A stretch of 64,000 nucleotides of DNA from Jatrophihabitans_A sp035248685 (GTDB lineage Bacteria > Actinomycetota > Actinomycetes > Mycobacteriales > Jatrophihabitantaceae), in contig DATFHF010000022.1 of assembly GCA_035248685.1 (NCBI GenBank), forward strand, positions 1 through 64,000, read 5' to 3'. The notes under the pieces are model-generated. The model was not told the origin of the DNA. It ran no database searches and worked only from the letters and a program-made list of their open reading frames with translations. Below, piece after piece: positions 17,803 to 27,270 of this stretch (position 1 is the first letter of the stretch; each line of letters starts with the position of its first letter). A program made the position numbers and the translations under genes.

Positions 17803-17949
17803 GTGGGCAAGCTGATCTCCTTAGCCATCTCGGCGATCGCCGGTGCCATCCTGGCGGTTACCGCGGTGGTCGGGGTGGTCTCCTCCAGCACCGCCGCGCC
17901 CAAGCACAACCCGGCCGGTGCCCAGATCGTCAACTACGGCAACCGCTGA
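17803..17949 (+). CDS. Small DUF2613 membrane/secreted protein
   Basis: A 48-residue protein: one N-terminal hydrophobic helix (LAISAIAGAILAVTAVVGVV) followed by a short tail ending in IVNYGNR. GTG 17803 has GGAGGG 6 nt upstream, and a TACACT box at 17768-17773 could be its -10 element. It resembles DUF2613, the small gene found beside aftD in mycobacteria (Rv0236A). Its last 16 bases overlap the end of the opposing GT4 gene. Function unknown; an accessory subunit of the arabinosyltransferase machinery is a reasonable guess. Confidence 0.75.
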   Translation: MGKLISLAISAIAGAILAVTAVVGVVSSSTAAPKHNPAGAQIVNYGNR

Positions 17950-19067
17950 GCGTCCCCGCCGTAGAGCTGCCGTTCGAAGGCGGCGGCCGAACTGGCCCAA
18001 TCGAAGTTCTCGGCACGTTCCCGCGCCGCCTTCCCCATGCTGATCCGGGCCTCATGGTCGGCCAGCAATCGCCGGGTCTGCTCCAGTAGCTCGGGATAGT
18101 CGGCCACCAGTAGCCCGGTCTCACCGTCCAGCACCGACTCGGTGACGCCGCCGGCCGCCGCATAGGCGATGGTCGGCACGCCTCGGGCGGCGGCCTCCAT
18201 GATCGCGATACCCCAACCCTCCTTGATCGAGGGTGCCAGCATCAGCCAGCTGGCATCGAGCAGGGCGTCGCGGTCGTGCTCGCTGACATGGCCGTGGAAC
18301 ACCACCTGATCGCTGATTCCCAGCTCGGCGGCCAACCCGGTCAGCTGCTCGGCCCACCAACCGGAACCGATGATGTCCAGCCGGAGCTCAGGCAACTCCG
18401 GGCGTAACTCGGCGAGCACTCGCAGCGCGTGCTCGACTTGCTTGTGTGGCACCAGCCGGCCGAGCACACAGATCCGGGGCGTGCTCGACCTGGGCCGTAG
18501 CCGGGACGGGTGCGGCACGTCGATCCCGTTGCGGATCACCGCTATTTGATCGGCCGGAATCCCTAGCGCGACCAGGTCGGCTTTGCTCGACTCGGACACC
18601 GTGACATACCGCTGATGCCGGTACAGCCGCGGCGCCAGCCAGGACTCGATCCACCAGCCGAGCCGCCCCCGCAAGCCCGGGTAGATGATCCGCCACTGCT
18701 CCCGGTGCACGTGATGCACCAGCACATGCACGCCGCGGCGTCGGACCAGTGGCGTGCCGAACGGGATGCCGTTGTGCACGTCGATGACCAGGTCGGTCTG
18801 CCGCCCCTGCCGGCCGAGCAGGTAGGCCAACCCGCGCGGGTACACCGACAGCCAGCCACCACGGCGCCGGAACCGCACGCCGTCGCGGACCTCGTCGGCC
18901 GGCGCGTTTCGGTGCGCGGCACAGACGATGCTCACCTGATGACCTCGCTGGCTCAGCCACCTGGCCATGTGCTCGACGTAGACCTCCGAGCCGCCGCCGT
19001 CCGGGTGCGAGGTGTCGCGCCAGACCAGGAAGGCGATCCGGCGGGCAGGAGCTGGCGGAACTTTCAC
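17934..19067 (-). CDS. Family 4 glycosyltransferase (GT-B)
   Basis: Cytosolic or membrane-associated glycosyltransferase, 377 residues. The acceptor domain begins 'RIAFLVWRDTSHPDGGGSEV' with the glycine-rich sugar loop. The donor domain has 'RICVLGRLVPHKQVEHAL', 'LDIIGSGWWAEQL' and the nucleotide-sugar motif 'SIKEGWGIAIMEAAARGVP' (EX7E form). To my knowledge it matches the GT next to the Rv0224c-type methyltransferase in mycobacteria (Rv0225). It is divergent from that methyltransferase here. Confidence 0.9.
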   Translation of the reverse strand: MKVPPAPARRIAFLVWRDTSHPDGGGSEVYVEHMARWLSQRGHQVSIVCAAHRNAPADEVRDGVRFRRRGGWLSVYPRGLAYLLGRQGRQTDLVIDVHNGIPFGTPLVRRRGVHVLVHHVHREQWRIIYPGLRGRLGWWIESWLAPRLYRHQRYVTVSESSKADLVALGIPADQIAVIRNGIDVPHPSRLRPRSSTPRICVLGRLVPHKQVEHALRVLAELRPELPELRLDIIGSGWWAEQLTGLAAELGISDQVVFHGHVSEHDRDALLDASWLMLAPSIKEGWGIAIMEAAARGVPTIAYAAAGGVTESVLDGETGLLVADYPELLEQTRRLLADHEARISMGKAARERAENFDWASSAAAFERQLYGGDAQRLP

Positions 19068-19089
19068 GCGGACCTCGGTTGGTTCGAAT

Positions 19090-19107
19090 GGTTACCGGAG
19101 AGTAACC
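19090..19107. promoter_or_regulatory. GGTTAC-N6-GTAACC palindrome in divergent promoter region
   Basis: A perfect 6-bp inverted repeat with a 6-nt spacer in the 92-bp gap between the divergent GT4 and methyltransferase genes. Symmetry, size and position fit a dimeric repressor operator. It lies about 40 nt upstream of the putative -10 box of the methyltransferase. Confidence 0.45.
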
Positions 19108-19159
19108 CATCGGCGGGCAGCATCGTGCCGCTCCGCTCCTACCAGGTACGGTTCCGGCG

Positions 19160-19894
19160 ATGGTCACCGAACACCGACGCCGCGGGCAGGCCACCCTTTC
19201 CCGCTCAAGCCGGCTGTTTCGGCTGTTCCTGTCCGAGCAAACCGACCCGGACACCTTCTACACCGCGCTGGCCGCCGACTCGGTGGACCAGCTCAGCCAG
19301 TACGTGAACCTGCGCGGCATCACGCTGCTGGACGTCGGCGGTGGCCCGGGCTATTTCGGCCGCGCCTTCCACCAGGCCGGTGCCCGCTACATCGGCCTGG
19401 AGCTGGACGTGCCCGCGGATATGCCGGTCGAGATCACCGCCGTCCGCGGCTCCGGCGAGGCCATCCCGATCGCCACCGCCAGCATCGACGTGGCCTACTG
19501 CTCCAACGTGGTGGAACACGTCCGGTGGGCGTGGCGGATGGCAGACGAGCTGGTCCGGGTGACCGTCCCCGGCGGCATCGTGTTCATCTCCTTCACCCCG
19601 TGGTTCTCGCCGTGGGGCGGTCACGAGACGTCGCCCTGGCACCTGATTGGCGGCGGATTCGCCAGCCGCCGGTTCACCCGCCGCACCGGTCGGCCGCCCA
19701 AGAACCGATACGGCGAGACGCTGTTCGGCCATCGGGTCCGCGACGCATTACGGTGGGCCCGGTCCAGGCCGGACGTGGAGTTGGTCGCGGTACTGCCGAG
19801 GTACCACCCGCGCTGGGCCTGGTGGGTGGTGCGGGTTCCGATCCTCCGGGAGTTCGCGGTATGGAACGTCGTGTTGGTACTGCGCAAGCGATGA
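19160..19894 (+). CDS. Class I SAM-dependent methyltransferase (Rv0224c-like)
   Basis: A 244-residue methyltransferase with motif I LLDVGGGPGYFGRAFH, 'IGLELDVPADMP' and 'DVAYCSNVVEHV'. The long C-terminal half carries basic-aromatic patches (HPRWAWWVVRVP), suggesting a membrane-bound glycolipid substrate. TACGGT (19147-19152) lies exactly 7 nt before the ATG and there is no RBS, so the mRNA is probably leaderless. It starts a three-gene operon with 4-base overlaps, in the same order as mycobacterial Rv0224c, Rv0226c and Rv0228 homologues. Confidence 0.87.
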   Translation: MVTEHRRRGQATLSRSSRLFRLFLSEQTDPDTFYTALAADSVDQLSQYVNLRGITLLDVGGGPGYFGRAFHQAGARYIGLELDVPADMPVEITAVRGSGEAIPIATASIDVAYCSNVVEHVRWAWRMADELVRVTVPGGIVFISFTPWFSPWGGHETSPWHLIGGGFASRRFTRRTGRPPKNRYGETLFGHRVRDALRWARSRPDVELVAVLPRYHPRWAWWVVRVPILREFAVWNVVLVLRKR

Positions 19895-21807
19895 GTGTGC
19901 CCGCGCCGCGGCGGCCGGTGCGGGGGCCATCTCGCCGTGTCGGCACGCGTGCCATCGAGCTCGACTCGACGTCCCTCGCGGTGGCTGCGGTGCTTCTGCT
20001 GCAAGCCGTCTGGTTGGCGGTGATCATCGGCCGGGGCTGGTACACCGAGGCAGATCTGCCGAATCTGGGCGCGGCGACCGGGCAGCCGCTGGACTGGCAT
20101 TACCTGTCGGCCTCGGTGGGCGGTCACTTCGGCGCGCCGGGCCGGCTGATGTACTGGCTGTTGAACCGGCTCGCGCCCTTGAACTGGCAGCTCACCGTGC
20201 TCATCCGGGTGCTGCTGCAACTCATCGCCACCGGGTTGCTCTGGCGCTTGCTGGTGCTGCTGGTCGGTCGCCGGCGCTGGCTGGTCCTGCTGTTGCTGCT
20301 CTACGCGCTCAATCCGATCCTGGTGCCCGGCCTGGCCTGGCTGACCAGCGGGCTGGGGCTGGCCGCCGGCCAGGTCGCGGTGCTGCTGATGCTGCTCGCC
20401 CAGGTGCGTTACACCCGCGACGGCAGGCTGGTGCACGGGGTGTTGGTGGCGGTTCTTGCGCTGGCGGCGCTGTTACTGGCGGACCAGACACTGTCCTGCC
20501 TGATCCTGTTGCCGTTGCTATCACTCGGCTTTCTGCACCGAGGTTCACTCGGGCAGCGACTCCGAGCGGCCCGCACCCGGTGGCCGGGCTGGCTGGCCCT
20601 GTTGGTTGCGATCGGCGGCTTCGTGCTGGTGTACCTGCTCGGCGACTACAACACCGGCACCAGCCGGTTCGGCGTGCTCGCCGGCTGGAGCATCGTGCGG
20701 ACCGAATGGCTGGACGTGATCGGGCCGAGCGTTGCCGGCGGCCCCTGGCATTGGTCCTGGAACACCGACGCCTACGTCGCCTTCGCCGATCCGCCGACCG
20801 CTGCCGTGCTGGTCGGGCAATTGATGCTGTTCGCGCTGGCCGTGCTGAGCTATCGGACTCGCGGGCCACGGGCGCTGCTGGCATTGGCCATCCCGGTGCT
20901 GGTCGCGGTCATCGGCGTGCTGGTGGTTGGCCGGGCGCGGTATGACGTGCTGGGCACCTTCGTCTCGCCATTGTTGCGCTACAGCTTCTACCTGCCGCTG
21001 GCGCTGGCGATCGGTCTCGCGCTGGCGTTCGTCCCAGCACTGGACGAGCTGCCGACCGGCACTGTCGAGGACGGCGTCGGCCAGGACGATGCGAACGCCA
21101 GGCCGCCAACCGGCAACCGCCGGCCGGGCGGCGTGCCGCTGCCGGCGGTGGCCCTGGCAACCGCAGCGGTGCTGGTATGCAGCCTGCTGTCCGGCGCCCG
21201 GTTCGCCGCCCGGTTCTGGCAGAACAACGGCCGGGCCTATGTCGACAACCTGGTGGCCGGCGCGCGGGCGGGAGGCCCCGGACTGAGCGTCTATGACTCC
21301 GACGCTCGGCCCGACGTGATGGCCTACGTCGAACCCAACCACTATGTCTCCGACATCCTCCGGTTGGCGGGGGTGTCGGTCAGTTACAACGGGCCGGCCA
21401 GCAATCCGGTGGTGGCCGACCTGGACGGCCGGCTGCACGAGTCGACCTTCTTCAGGTCGGCCGATTTCAGCGGCCCGAGTAAGCCCGGTTGCGGCGTGTA
21501 CGTGCACGGGGTGGGCAGCTGGCGGCTTGCCCTTACCAGGACGCTGCCGGCCAAGGACTGGTTCCTTCGGTTGGAGCTGTACCAGCCGCGGCCGAACTCC
21601 TTCACGGTCAGCGTGTTGGACAGCGCAGGCCGCCCGCTGCGGCTGACCGGCGGATCGGCCGTGTCGACCGCCGGCCAGCTGGTCGCGGTGATCCGGCGGA
21701 TCGACTTCGGGGCGCCTGCCACCGTGCTGGTACGCAGCTCGGCCGCCACGACGAACCTGTGCCTCACCCACAGCTACGTCGGCGTGCCGCTGGTGAAGGG
21801 CCGATGA
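19891..21807 (+). CDS. Polytopic membrane protein (Rv0226c-like, GT-C-like)
   Basis: A 638-residue membrane protein with 10 or more transmembrane helices over residues 25-380 and an extracytoplasmic C-terminal domain of about 190 residues. The ATG overlaps the methyltransferase stop (ATGA); earlier in-frame codons run through that gene and are rejected. The first periplasmic loop contains 'GRGWYTEADLPNLGAAT', acidic as in GT-C enzymes. Context and topology suggest a lipid-sugar-dependent glycosyltransferase or scaffold of envelope glycan assembly, not proven by motif. Confidence 0.8.
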   Translation: MSVPAPRRPVRGPSRRVGTRAIELDSTSLAVAAVLLLQAVWLAVIIGRGWYTEADLPNLGAATGQPLDWHYLSASVGGHFGAPGRLMYWLLNRLAPLNWQLTVLIRVLLQLIATGLLWRLLVLLVGRRRWLVLLLLLYALNPILVPGLAWLTSGLGLAAGQVAVLLMLLAQVRYTRDGRLVHGVLVAVLALAALLLADQTLSCLILLPLLSLGFLHRGSLGQRLRAARTRWPGWLALLVAIGGFVLVYLLGDYNTGTSRFGVLAGWSIVRTEWLDVIGPSVAGGPWHWSWNTDAYVAFADPPTAAVLVGQLMLFALAVLSYRTRGPRALLALAIPVLVAVIGVLVVGRARYDVLGTFVSPLLRYSFYLPLALAIGLALAFVPALDELPTGTVEDGVGQDDANARPPTGNRRPGGVPLPAVALATAAVLVCSLLSGARFAARFWQNNGRAYVDNLVAGARAGGPGLSVYDSDARPDVMAYVEPNHYVSDILRLAGVSVSYNGPASNPVVADLDGRLHESTFFRSADFSGPSKPGCGVYVHGVGSWRLALTRTLPAKDWFLRLELYQPRPNSFTVSVLDSAGRPLRLTGGSAVSTAGQLVAVIRRIDFGAPATVLVRSSAATTNLCLTHSYVGVPLVKGR

Positions 21808-23042
21808 GCACGCCGCCGCCGGCCGGACCGACCCGCGCGCCGGACCAGGAGCGCCGGTTCCCCGCGCTTTATGGCATGCGCGCCGTCGCCGCACTGGGCA
21901 TCGTGGCCACCCACGCGGGCTTCGCCTCCGGCCGGTCGCTGCACAACGACCTACTCGCCGCTGTACTGGGACGGCTCGACTTCGGTGTGGCGTTGTTCTT
22001 CGTCATCTCGGGCCTGGTGCTGTACCGGCCGTTCGTCGTGCGATCACTGTCGGCGGTGCCAGATCCGGCGGTGGGTTCATTCTGGCTGCGCAGGCTGGTA
22101 CGCATCCTGCCGGCGTTGTGGCTGATGGTGGCGGTGACCCTGGGGGCTATCACGACCCGCTCGGTATCGGTCGGGGACTGGCTGCACTACCTGTTGTTGA
22201 TCCAGGTCTATGACCACCATGAGCTGGACCCGAATTTCTCTCAGCTGTGGACGTTGAGCGCCGAGCTTGCCTTTTACGCGATGCTGCCGCTGGTCGCGGC
22301 AGCGGTGCGGCGTTCGGCGCGCACGCCGACCGGCCGACTGCGCAGCCACCTGATAGTAGTGGCCGGTCTGGCCGGCACGGCGCTGGTGTTCAACATCGTC
22401 CAGGCGCACCTGCTGCGTAACAGCCAGGCCCTGCTGTGGGCGCCGTGCTACCTGGACTGGTTCGCCCTCGGCATGCTGTTGGCGGTGCTGTCGGCGGCCA
22501 GCCCGACAGTGCTGGCGACGCTGCCGGTCGCACTCAGGCTGCGCACCGTGCTGGTGGAGTGGGCCAGCTCGCCGTTCAGCTGCTGGCTGGCCGCCGCCGT
22601 CATCTGGCTGCTGAGCACCACCCAGGTCGCGACACCTCGGACGGTGGCGGCACCTACCTTCTGGCAATGGACCATCCAGCACTACCTGTTCGGCGCGGCC
22701 GCGGTGCTGGTATTCATACCGCTCGTGTACGGCTCCGGCGGCCGGGTCGGTGCGATGCTCAGCAGCGGCGTCGGAGCGGTGCTCGGCCAGTGGTCATACA
22801 GCATCTACCTCTGGCACCTGCCGCTACTGCTGCTGATCCAACGGGAGCTGGACTATGCCGCGTTCAGCGGCCACTTCCTGACGCTGTTGTTGCTCACGAC
22901 GGTGGCCACGCTGGTGGTCGCCGCGCTGTCCTGGTACGGCCTGGAGCGGCCGTTGCTGCGCTACGACTCCCGGCGCCGACGACGCCATGCCGGTAGACCG
23001 ACGGCAGCGGTCAGCACCACCGCGGAGATCGTCAACAGCTGA
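21804..23042 (+). CDS. Acyltransferase 3 family membrane protein (Rv0228-like)
   Basis: Integral-membrane O-acyltransferase of 412 residues that would transfer an acyl group (acetyl or succinyl) to a glycan. The first helix contains 'YGMRAVAALGIVATHAGFASG', with the family's conserved His, followed by 'ALFFVISGLVLYRPFV' and late 'QWSYSIYLWHLPLLL'. About 10 helices are visible. ATG 21804 overlaps the preceding stop. Its last 82 bases overlap the 3' end of the convergent aftD gene. Confidence 0.9.
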   Translation: MSTPPPAGPTRAPDQERRFPALYGMRAVAALGIVATHAGFASGRSLHNDLLAAVLGRLDFGVALFFVISGLVLYRPFVVRSLSAVPDPAVGSFWLRRLVRILPALWLMVAVTLGAITTRSVSVGDWLHYLLLIQVYDHHELDPNFSQLWTLSAELAFYAMLPLVAAAVRRSARTPTGRLRSHLIVVAGLAGTALVFNIVQAHLLRNSQALLWAPCYLDWFALGMLLAVLSAASPTVLATLPVALRLRTVLVEWASSPFSCWLAAAVIWLLSTTQVATPRTVAAPTFWQWTIQHYLFGAAAVLVFIPLVYGSGGRVGAMLSSGVGAVLGQWSYSIYLWHLPLLLLIQRELDYAAFSGHFLTLLLLTTVATLVVAALSWYGLERPLLRYDSRRRRRHAGRPTAAVSTTAEIVNS

Positions 23043-26000
23043 GTCAGGCTGGAGTTGGCCACCGTAAAGCGGTTGATGGCCGTGGCCGACGCGATCTCTA
23101 CGCCGGCTGCTACGAAGGTCAGCGCACCCACCCAGGCAGGCATCACTCGACCGGGCGGCCAGAGCAGCCGGCAGACGGCGATGAGCACCAAGGCAGTCAG
23201 CAGCCCGGCCGTTCCCGCGGTTTGCAGGCCCAAGGCCAGCAGCAGGGTGATCTGCGCCAGGTAGGGCAGTCGACCGGCTGGGCTGGCCGGCGGCGGGGTT
23301 CGGCGGTCCGGCTCGGCGGCGAGCGCGAGCAGGCCGAGCACCGCTAACAGCCCGAGTAGCAGTCCGGCGCTGAAGGCCCGCTGCGGCCGGTAGCTCAGCA
23401 CCACCGTGCCACGCAGGTTGGCCGGCACCAGGAACGCCTGCTGCCAGCCGTCCACCTGGACCGGCCGTAACGTGGTGCTACCGAGCCGGGCCGTCCAGCC
23501 GGCGTTGAAGTTCTCCCTGATCGTGAGCAGGCTGGACGCCGTGGTGGCCACCGATATCCGTCGGCTGGTCGCCGACCACCGGTCGATGCTCGCGGTGCCG
23601 CTGGCAGCCGGTTGCTGGTCCAGGCCGCGGCCGGTGCTCAGGGTCAGCGCGCGCGGTAGCACGCCGGCCGGTCCGGTCAATCGAAGCTCGTGCTGACCAG
23701 CGCCCAGATCGATCGGTGCCGGCGAGCAGGTCCGGGCAGTCACCGGTTGACCCAGTAGTACCTGCTGGGTCGGGGCGGTCAGCGTCATCGGGACGGACCG
23801 GCCATCCACCGTCAGCAGCAGGCCTTCGTCGCAGCCGATGCGGATGGTGGCAGGCGATCCGGCCGGCGGCCGGTTACCGGGCAGGCCACCGTCATCCAGA
23901 ACGATCGTGCTGATACCGGTGGGCAGCAGCCGGCTGTGGCCGGTCAGAGTACTGGTCGAGGAGCGGACGGCCGCCTCCTCGACGGTGACAGTTACCGTGT
24001 CGGTGCGCACCGGCCGGGCGAAGTGAACGGTTCCGGTGCTGTCCAGCTCGCCCTCCCAGCTCAGGCTGCCTGCCTGGATCAGCACTCGCCGCGGAGCGGC
24101 CACGGCGGCGTCGGGTGAGGTCTGGATGAGCAGGCCGCGCACAGTGCGCGGCGAGCTGAGCCGCAGGGTCAGGGTCGGCGTCTGGTCACCGGCGGCGGCC
24201 GACCAGGTGGTGTTCGGGTCAGCGTCCACGGCCGCGCCGGGCCGTACCCGCAGGTCATCCGATACCACCGAGGTAGCTGTCGCCTGCACCGCGGACCCTT
24301 GATCCAGCTTGGCGTCCAATGCGGCGCTGGCCAGCAAGCGCACCGAGGCGGTGGCCTGGTAGCTGCGCGAGGTTTGGAGTTGGATCTGTCGCGCCAGCAC
24401 GGTGTCCTCCTCCCCGGCCGCGGCGAATTCGCTGTCACAGCTGGGCATTCCGCCAACGTCCAGGCAGCCGTCGCGGTAGCCGGGCGCCGCGTCGAAGGCG
24501 AGCAGGTCGGCGGCCGGCGTCGGCACGGCCAGGCTGCGCTCGGGATGGATGCCGGGGATGGTCAGTGACGAGATGGCCACGCCGGTGCCGAACGTGCCGT
24601 CCGACATTGCCTGAACGGTGATCCGCAGGCTGGTGGTCCGGCCGGGTGGCAAGGTGAAGGTCTGGGTAGCGGTGCTCGGCCGGACGGTCAGCGCCTGGCT
24701 GCCGGCGGCGGTGTGCACGGTGATTCGGCTGGGATACTGGCCGTCGACCGGCAGGAAGTTGACGCTGAACAGCGCTGGCGAGATCGGCCGTTCGAAGTCG
24801 ACCTGCAGCCACTGCCGCACCGCGCCGGTGTAGGAGGCACTCCGCCAGGCGGTGCTCGGATCACCGTCGATCGCGGCGAACGGTCCGTTGGCCGGGCTGC
24901 GGTTGATCGGCGCGTACACGTCGGCTCCGGACGATGACGCCGAGACGTCGCGGATGCCGGTGTAGGTCATGGTGGACAGCGCCGGCGCCGGGTTCGGCAG
25001 GTAGTCATACGCCGCGCGGCGGCCCAGGTAGCGCGCGGTCGAGCTCATCGTCGCTGATTTGACCGGCGTATCGCCGAAGTCCGCCTGCTGCCGGCGGATC
25101 CCGTCCGTGGTAACCCGTAACGCGCCGGCGGTCGCGGCGCCGAGCGGCGCGGCGTCCTGCCCGAACAGCACCGGTGAGCGCTCCGGCAGGCCACGGTCGA
25201 CCAGTTGCCCGAGGTTGTCGCTGGCGCCGTTGGCCAGCACCGCCGCCGATACCGGCAACAGCGCGATTGGCGGTTGTGCTGTGCCCACCTGGTAGATCTC
25301 GATCGCCGGCCGGCTTACCCCGGCGCCACCATCGATCAGGTTATTGGCTGAGTCAGCGCCGTCCAGTTGCGGACCGAAGCCGGCCACCCGGCGGAAACCG
25401 GGGGAATTCAGCAGGGTGGTTCGGACGATGTTGTACGGCGTGGTGAGCGAGGCCGCGGTATCCAGGTCATTGCGCAGCAGTACGAAGCCGATGCCCGAGC
25501 GGGTCAGCAGGGCGCTCAGCTCGTCGTCGCGGTGACCGACGTTCAACCGGCTGCTGATCTCGTCCAGCAGCCGGATGGTGCCGGCCGGCGCCAACGGGAT
25601 GGAGCTGCGCACGATCCAGGGGGCGTCGGTCTCCGGCTGGAGGGCGTCGTCGACCGTGCTGCCCCAGAAATAGGTCGGGCTCGCTGCCCCCGGCACCACC
25701 AGGGTGCGCTGGTCATGGCTGTTGGCATTGAGCCACCGGCCGGCTTCCTGCCACCAGGACGCGACGGTGTCGGTGCGCGGCTGGGGCACCAGACGATTGC
25801 CCAGCGCGGGGCTGACCGCGATCAGTGCCACCGCGGCGATCAACCCGGTCTGTAACAGCCGGCTGGGTAGCCGTACCGGCAGTCCCCGCCCATGCAGGTC
25901 GTGCCACCACGGCGTCCGACTCCTGGACAACAGCAAGCCGACCCCGATCGCAATGGGCAGCCGGATGAGCGGGTCGAACTTATGGATATTGCGGAACGCG

Positions 26001-27124
26001 ACCAGCACGCCGTCCAGCGCCGTCTGGAGCTGCCCGGCGAATGGGCCGGACACCGGAGCCAGGTGGCCGATGCTCAGGATGGCCAGGCCGACACCGAGGC
26101 AGCTGAGCAGGAACAGCCGGTGTGGTTGCCGGCGCTGGGCCAGCCCAGCCAGCCCAGCAGCGGCCACCGCGGTGGTCGCCAGGATGGCCGCCGGGGCGCT
26201 GACCAGGATCCAACCGGCCGGCCACACCCCAGGCCCCAGGTAGGACTCCCAGTGCTCCACGCCGCGCAGGTTCGCTGACAGCGACGTCGAGGCGGTGGTG
26301 TTTTGCGCGGCCTCGATCCAATTCAAGAACGGTGGGCTATACCGACCGAACAACACCAGCGGGATCGCCCACCAGGCGCTGCTCAGCACCACCGCCAGCG
26401 ACCAGTGGCGCAGCAGGGCAGCCCGTCGCGGACCGCGCCGGCGGGTCAGCAACCACAGCGCCGGAGCCGGCAGGATGGCCAAGGTGGCGGCCGCATTGGT
26501 GCCGCCGGCGAACAGCAGGGCGATTCCGGACCAGGCCGCGGCCCGGCGCGGCAAGCCCCGCTCGGCCCCTCGTACCAGTGGCGCGAGTACCCACGGCAGC
26601 GCGACGGTGGGAGTGAGACCAGCGGAGATGCTGAACAGTTCGGTCAGCATTTGAGGGGCGAGCGCATACACCAGGCCGGCCGCCACCGGTGGCCAGAAGC
26701 CTGCGACACCCAACAACTTGGCAAGCCGTCGGGTGCCCAGGAAGGCGGCCACGACCAAGGTCGAAGCCCAAAGCCGTTGCGACAGCCAGGGTTGCAGGCC
26801 CAGCCCATGGCAGATCAGGAAGAACGGCCCGACCGGAAACAGGTAGCCGTAGGCCTGGTTCTGCAACTGCCCACCGTTGCCGGTCGGATCCCACAGCGTC
26901 AGGGACTTGATGAGGAAGCGCAGTGGATCGCTGACCAGATCGATCTTGGTGTCGGCCGCGGTGCTGCCCGCGTCCTGAGCGACCGTGAGCAGGGCGAGGG
27001 CCAGGCAGATGGTGACCAGTCGCAGCCGGTCCACCGAGGCCGGCCGCGGACCGAAGAATGCCGGTGGTGCTTGGTCGGCTGACGCTCGGTCCGCTGCCCG
27101 GCCGGTGTCGAGCGCTGCGCTCAT
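22961..27124 (-). CDS. aftD: AftD-type alpha-(1->3)-arabinofuranosyltransferase
   Basis: A 1387-residue membrane glycosyltransferase of the GT-C class that, in mycobacteria, branches arabinan of arabinogalactan and lipoarabinomannan using decaprenyl-phospho-arabinose. Roughly 11 helices span residues 35-460, with the diagnostic 'AADTKIDLVSDP' and 'GQLQNQAYGYLFPVGPFF' in the first loop. The large periplasmic part holds two F5/8 type C (discoidin-like) carbohydrate-binding modules, near residues 720-850 and 950-1040. C-terminal helices follow from ~1255. It is divergent from a methyltransferase across 142 bp. Length and architecture match AftD well. Confidence 0.93.
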   Translation of the reverse strand: MSAALDTGRAADRASADQAPPAFFGPRPASVDRLRLVTICLALALLTVAQDAGSTAADTKIDLVSDPLRFLIKSLTLWDPTGNGGQLQNQAYGYLFPVGPFFLICHGLGLQPWLSQRLWASTLVVAAFLGTRRLAKLLGVAGFWPPVAAGLVYALAPQMLTELFSISAGLTPTVALPWVLAPLVRGAERGLPRRAAAWSGIALLFAGGTNAAATLAILPAPALWLLTRRRGPRRAALLRHWSLAVVLSSAWWAIPLVLFGRYSPPFLNWIEAAQNTTASTSLSANLRGVEHWESYLGPGVWPAGWILVSAPAAILATTAVAAAGLAGLAQRRQPHRLFLLSCLGVGLAILSIGHLAPVSGPFAGQLQTALDGVLVAFRNIHKFDPLIRLPIAIGVGLLLSRSRTPWWHDLHGRGLPVRLPSRLLQTGLIAAVALIAVSPALGNRLVPQPRTDTVASWWQEAGRWLNANSHDQRTLVVPGAASPTYFWGSTVDDALQPETDAPWIVRSSIPLAPAGTIRLLDEISSRLNVGHRDDELSALLTRSGIGFVLLRNDLDTAASLTTPYNIVRTTLLNSPGFRRVAGFGPQLDGADSANNLIDGGAGVSRPAIEIYQVGTAQPPIALLPVSAAVLANGASDNLGQLVDRGLPERSPVLFGQDAAPLGAATAGALRVTTDGIRRQQADFGDTPVKSATMSSTARYLGRRAAYDYLPNPAPALSTMTYTGIRDVSASSSGADVYAPINRSPANGPFAAIDGDPSTAWRSASYTGAVRQWLQVDFERPISPALFSVNFLPVDGQYPSRITVHTAAGSQALTVRPSTATQTFTLPPGRTTSLRITVQAMSDGTFGTGVAISSLTIPGIHPERSLAVPTPAADLLAFDAAPGYRDGCLDVGGMPSCDSEFAAAGEEDTVLARQIQLQTSRSYQATASVRLLASAALDAKLDQGSAVQATATSVVSDDLRVRPGAAVDADPNTTWSAAAGDQTPTLTLRLSSPRTVRGLLIQTSPDAAVAAPRRVLIQAGSLSWEGELDSTGTVHFARPVRTDTVTVTVEEAAVRSSTSTLTGHSRLLPTGISTIVLDDGGLPGNRPPAGSPATIRIGCDEGLLLTVDGRSVPMTLTAPTQQVLLGQPVTARTCSPAPIDLGAGQHELRLTGPAGVLPRALTLSTGRGLDQQPAASGTASIDRWSATSRRISVATTASSLLTIRENFNAGWTARLGSTTLRPVQVDGWQQAFLVPANLRGTVVLSYRPQRAFSAGLLLGLLAVLGLLALAAEPDRRTPPPASPAGRLPYLAQITLLLALGLQTAGTAGLLTALVLIAVCRLLWPPGRVMPAWVGALTFVAAGVEIASATAINRFTVANSSLTQLLTISAVVLTAAVGLPAWRRRRRES

Positions 27125-27216
27125 CCCGATCGGGTGCAGGCAGCCATGCGAGGCAGCATAGCCGCCGAAATACTGCGCAGCCCCGGGCCGAATCGGCGAT
27201 CGCGTAAGGTACCAGC

Positions 27217-27270
27217 GTGCCGACTCAGCCGGTCCTCATCGGCCGGCCGGCCGGACATCGACCCGGATGA
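27217..27270 (+). CDS. Possible leaderless 17-codon upstream ORF
   Basis: TAAGGT at 27205-27210 is followed 6 nt later by GTG 27217, the spacing seen at other leaderless genes here. The frame encodes a 17-residue peptide (MPTQPVLIGRPAGHRPG) and ends in the ATGA that starts the methyltransferase. Translation of this peptide would therefore couple to the methyltransferase, which has no RBS of its own. The evidence is positional only. Confidence 0.35.
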   Translation: MPTQPVLIGRPAGHRPG

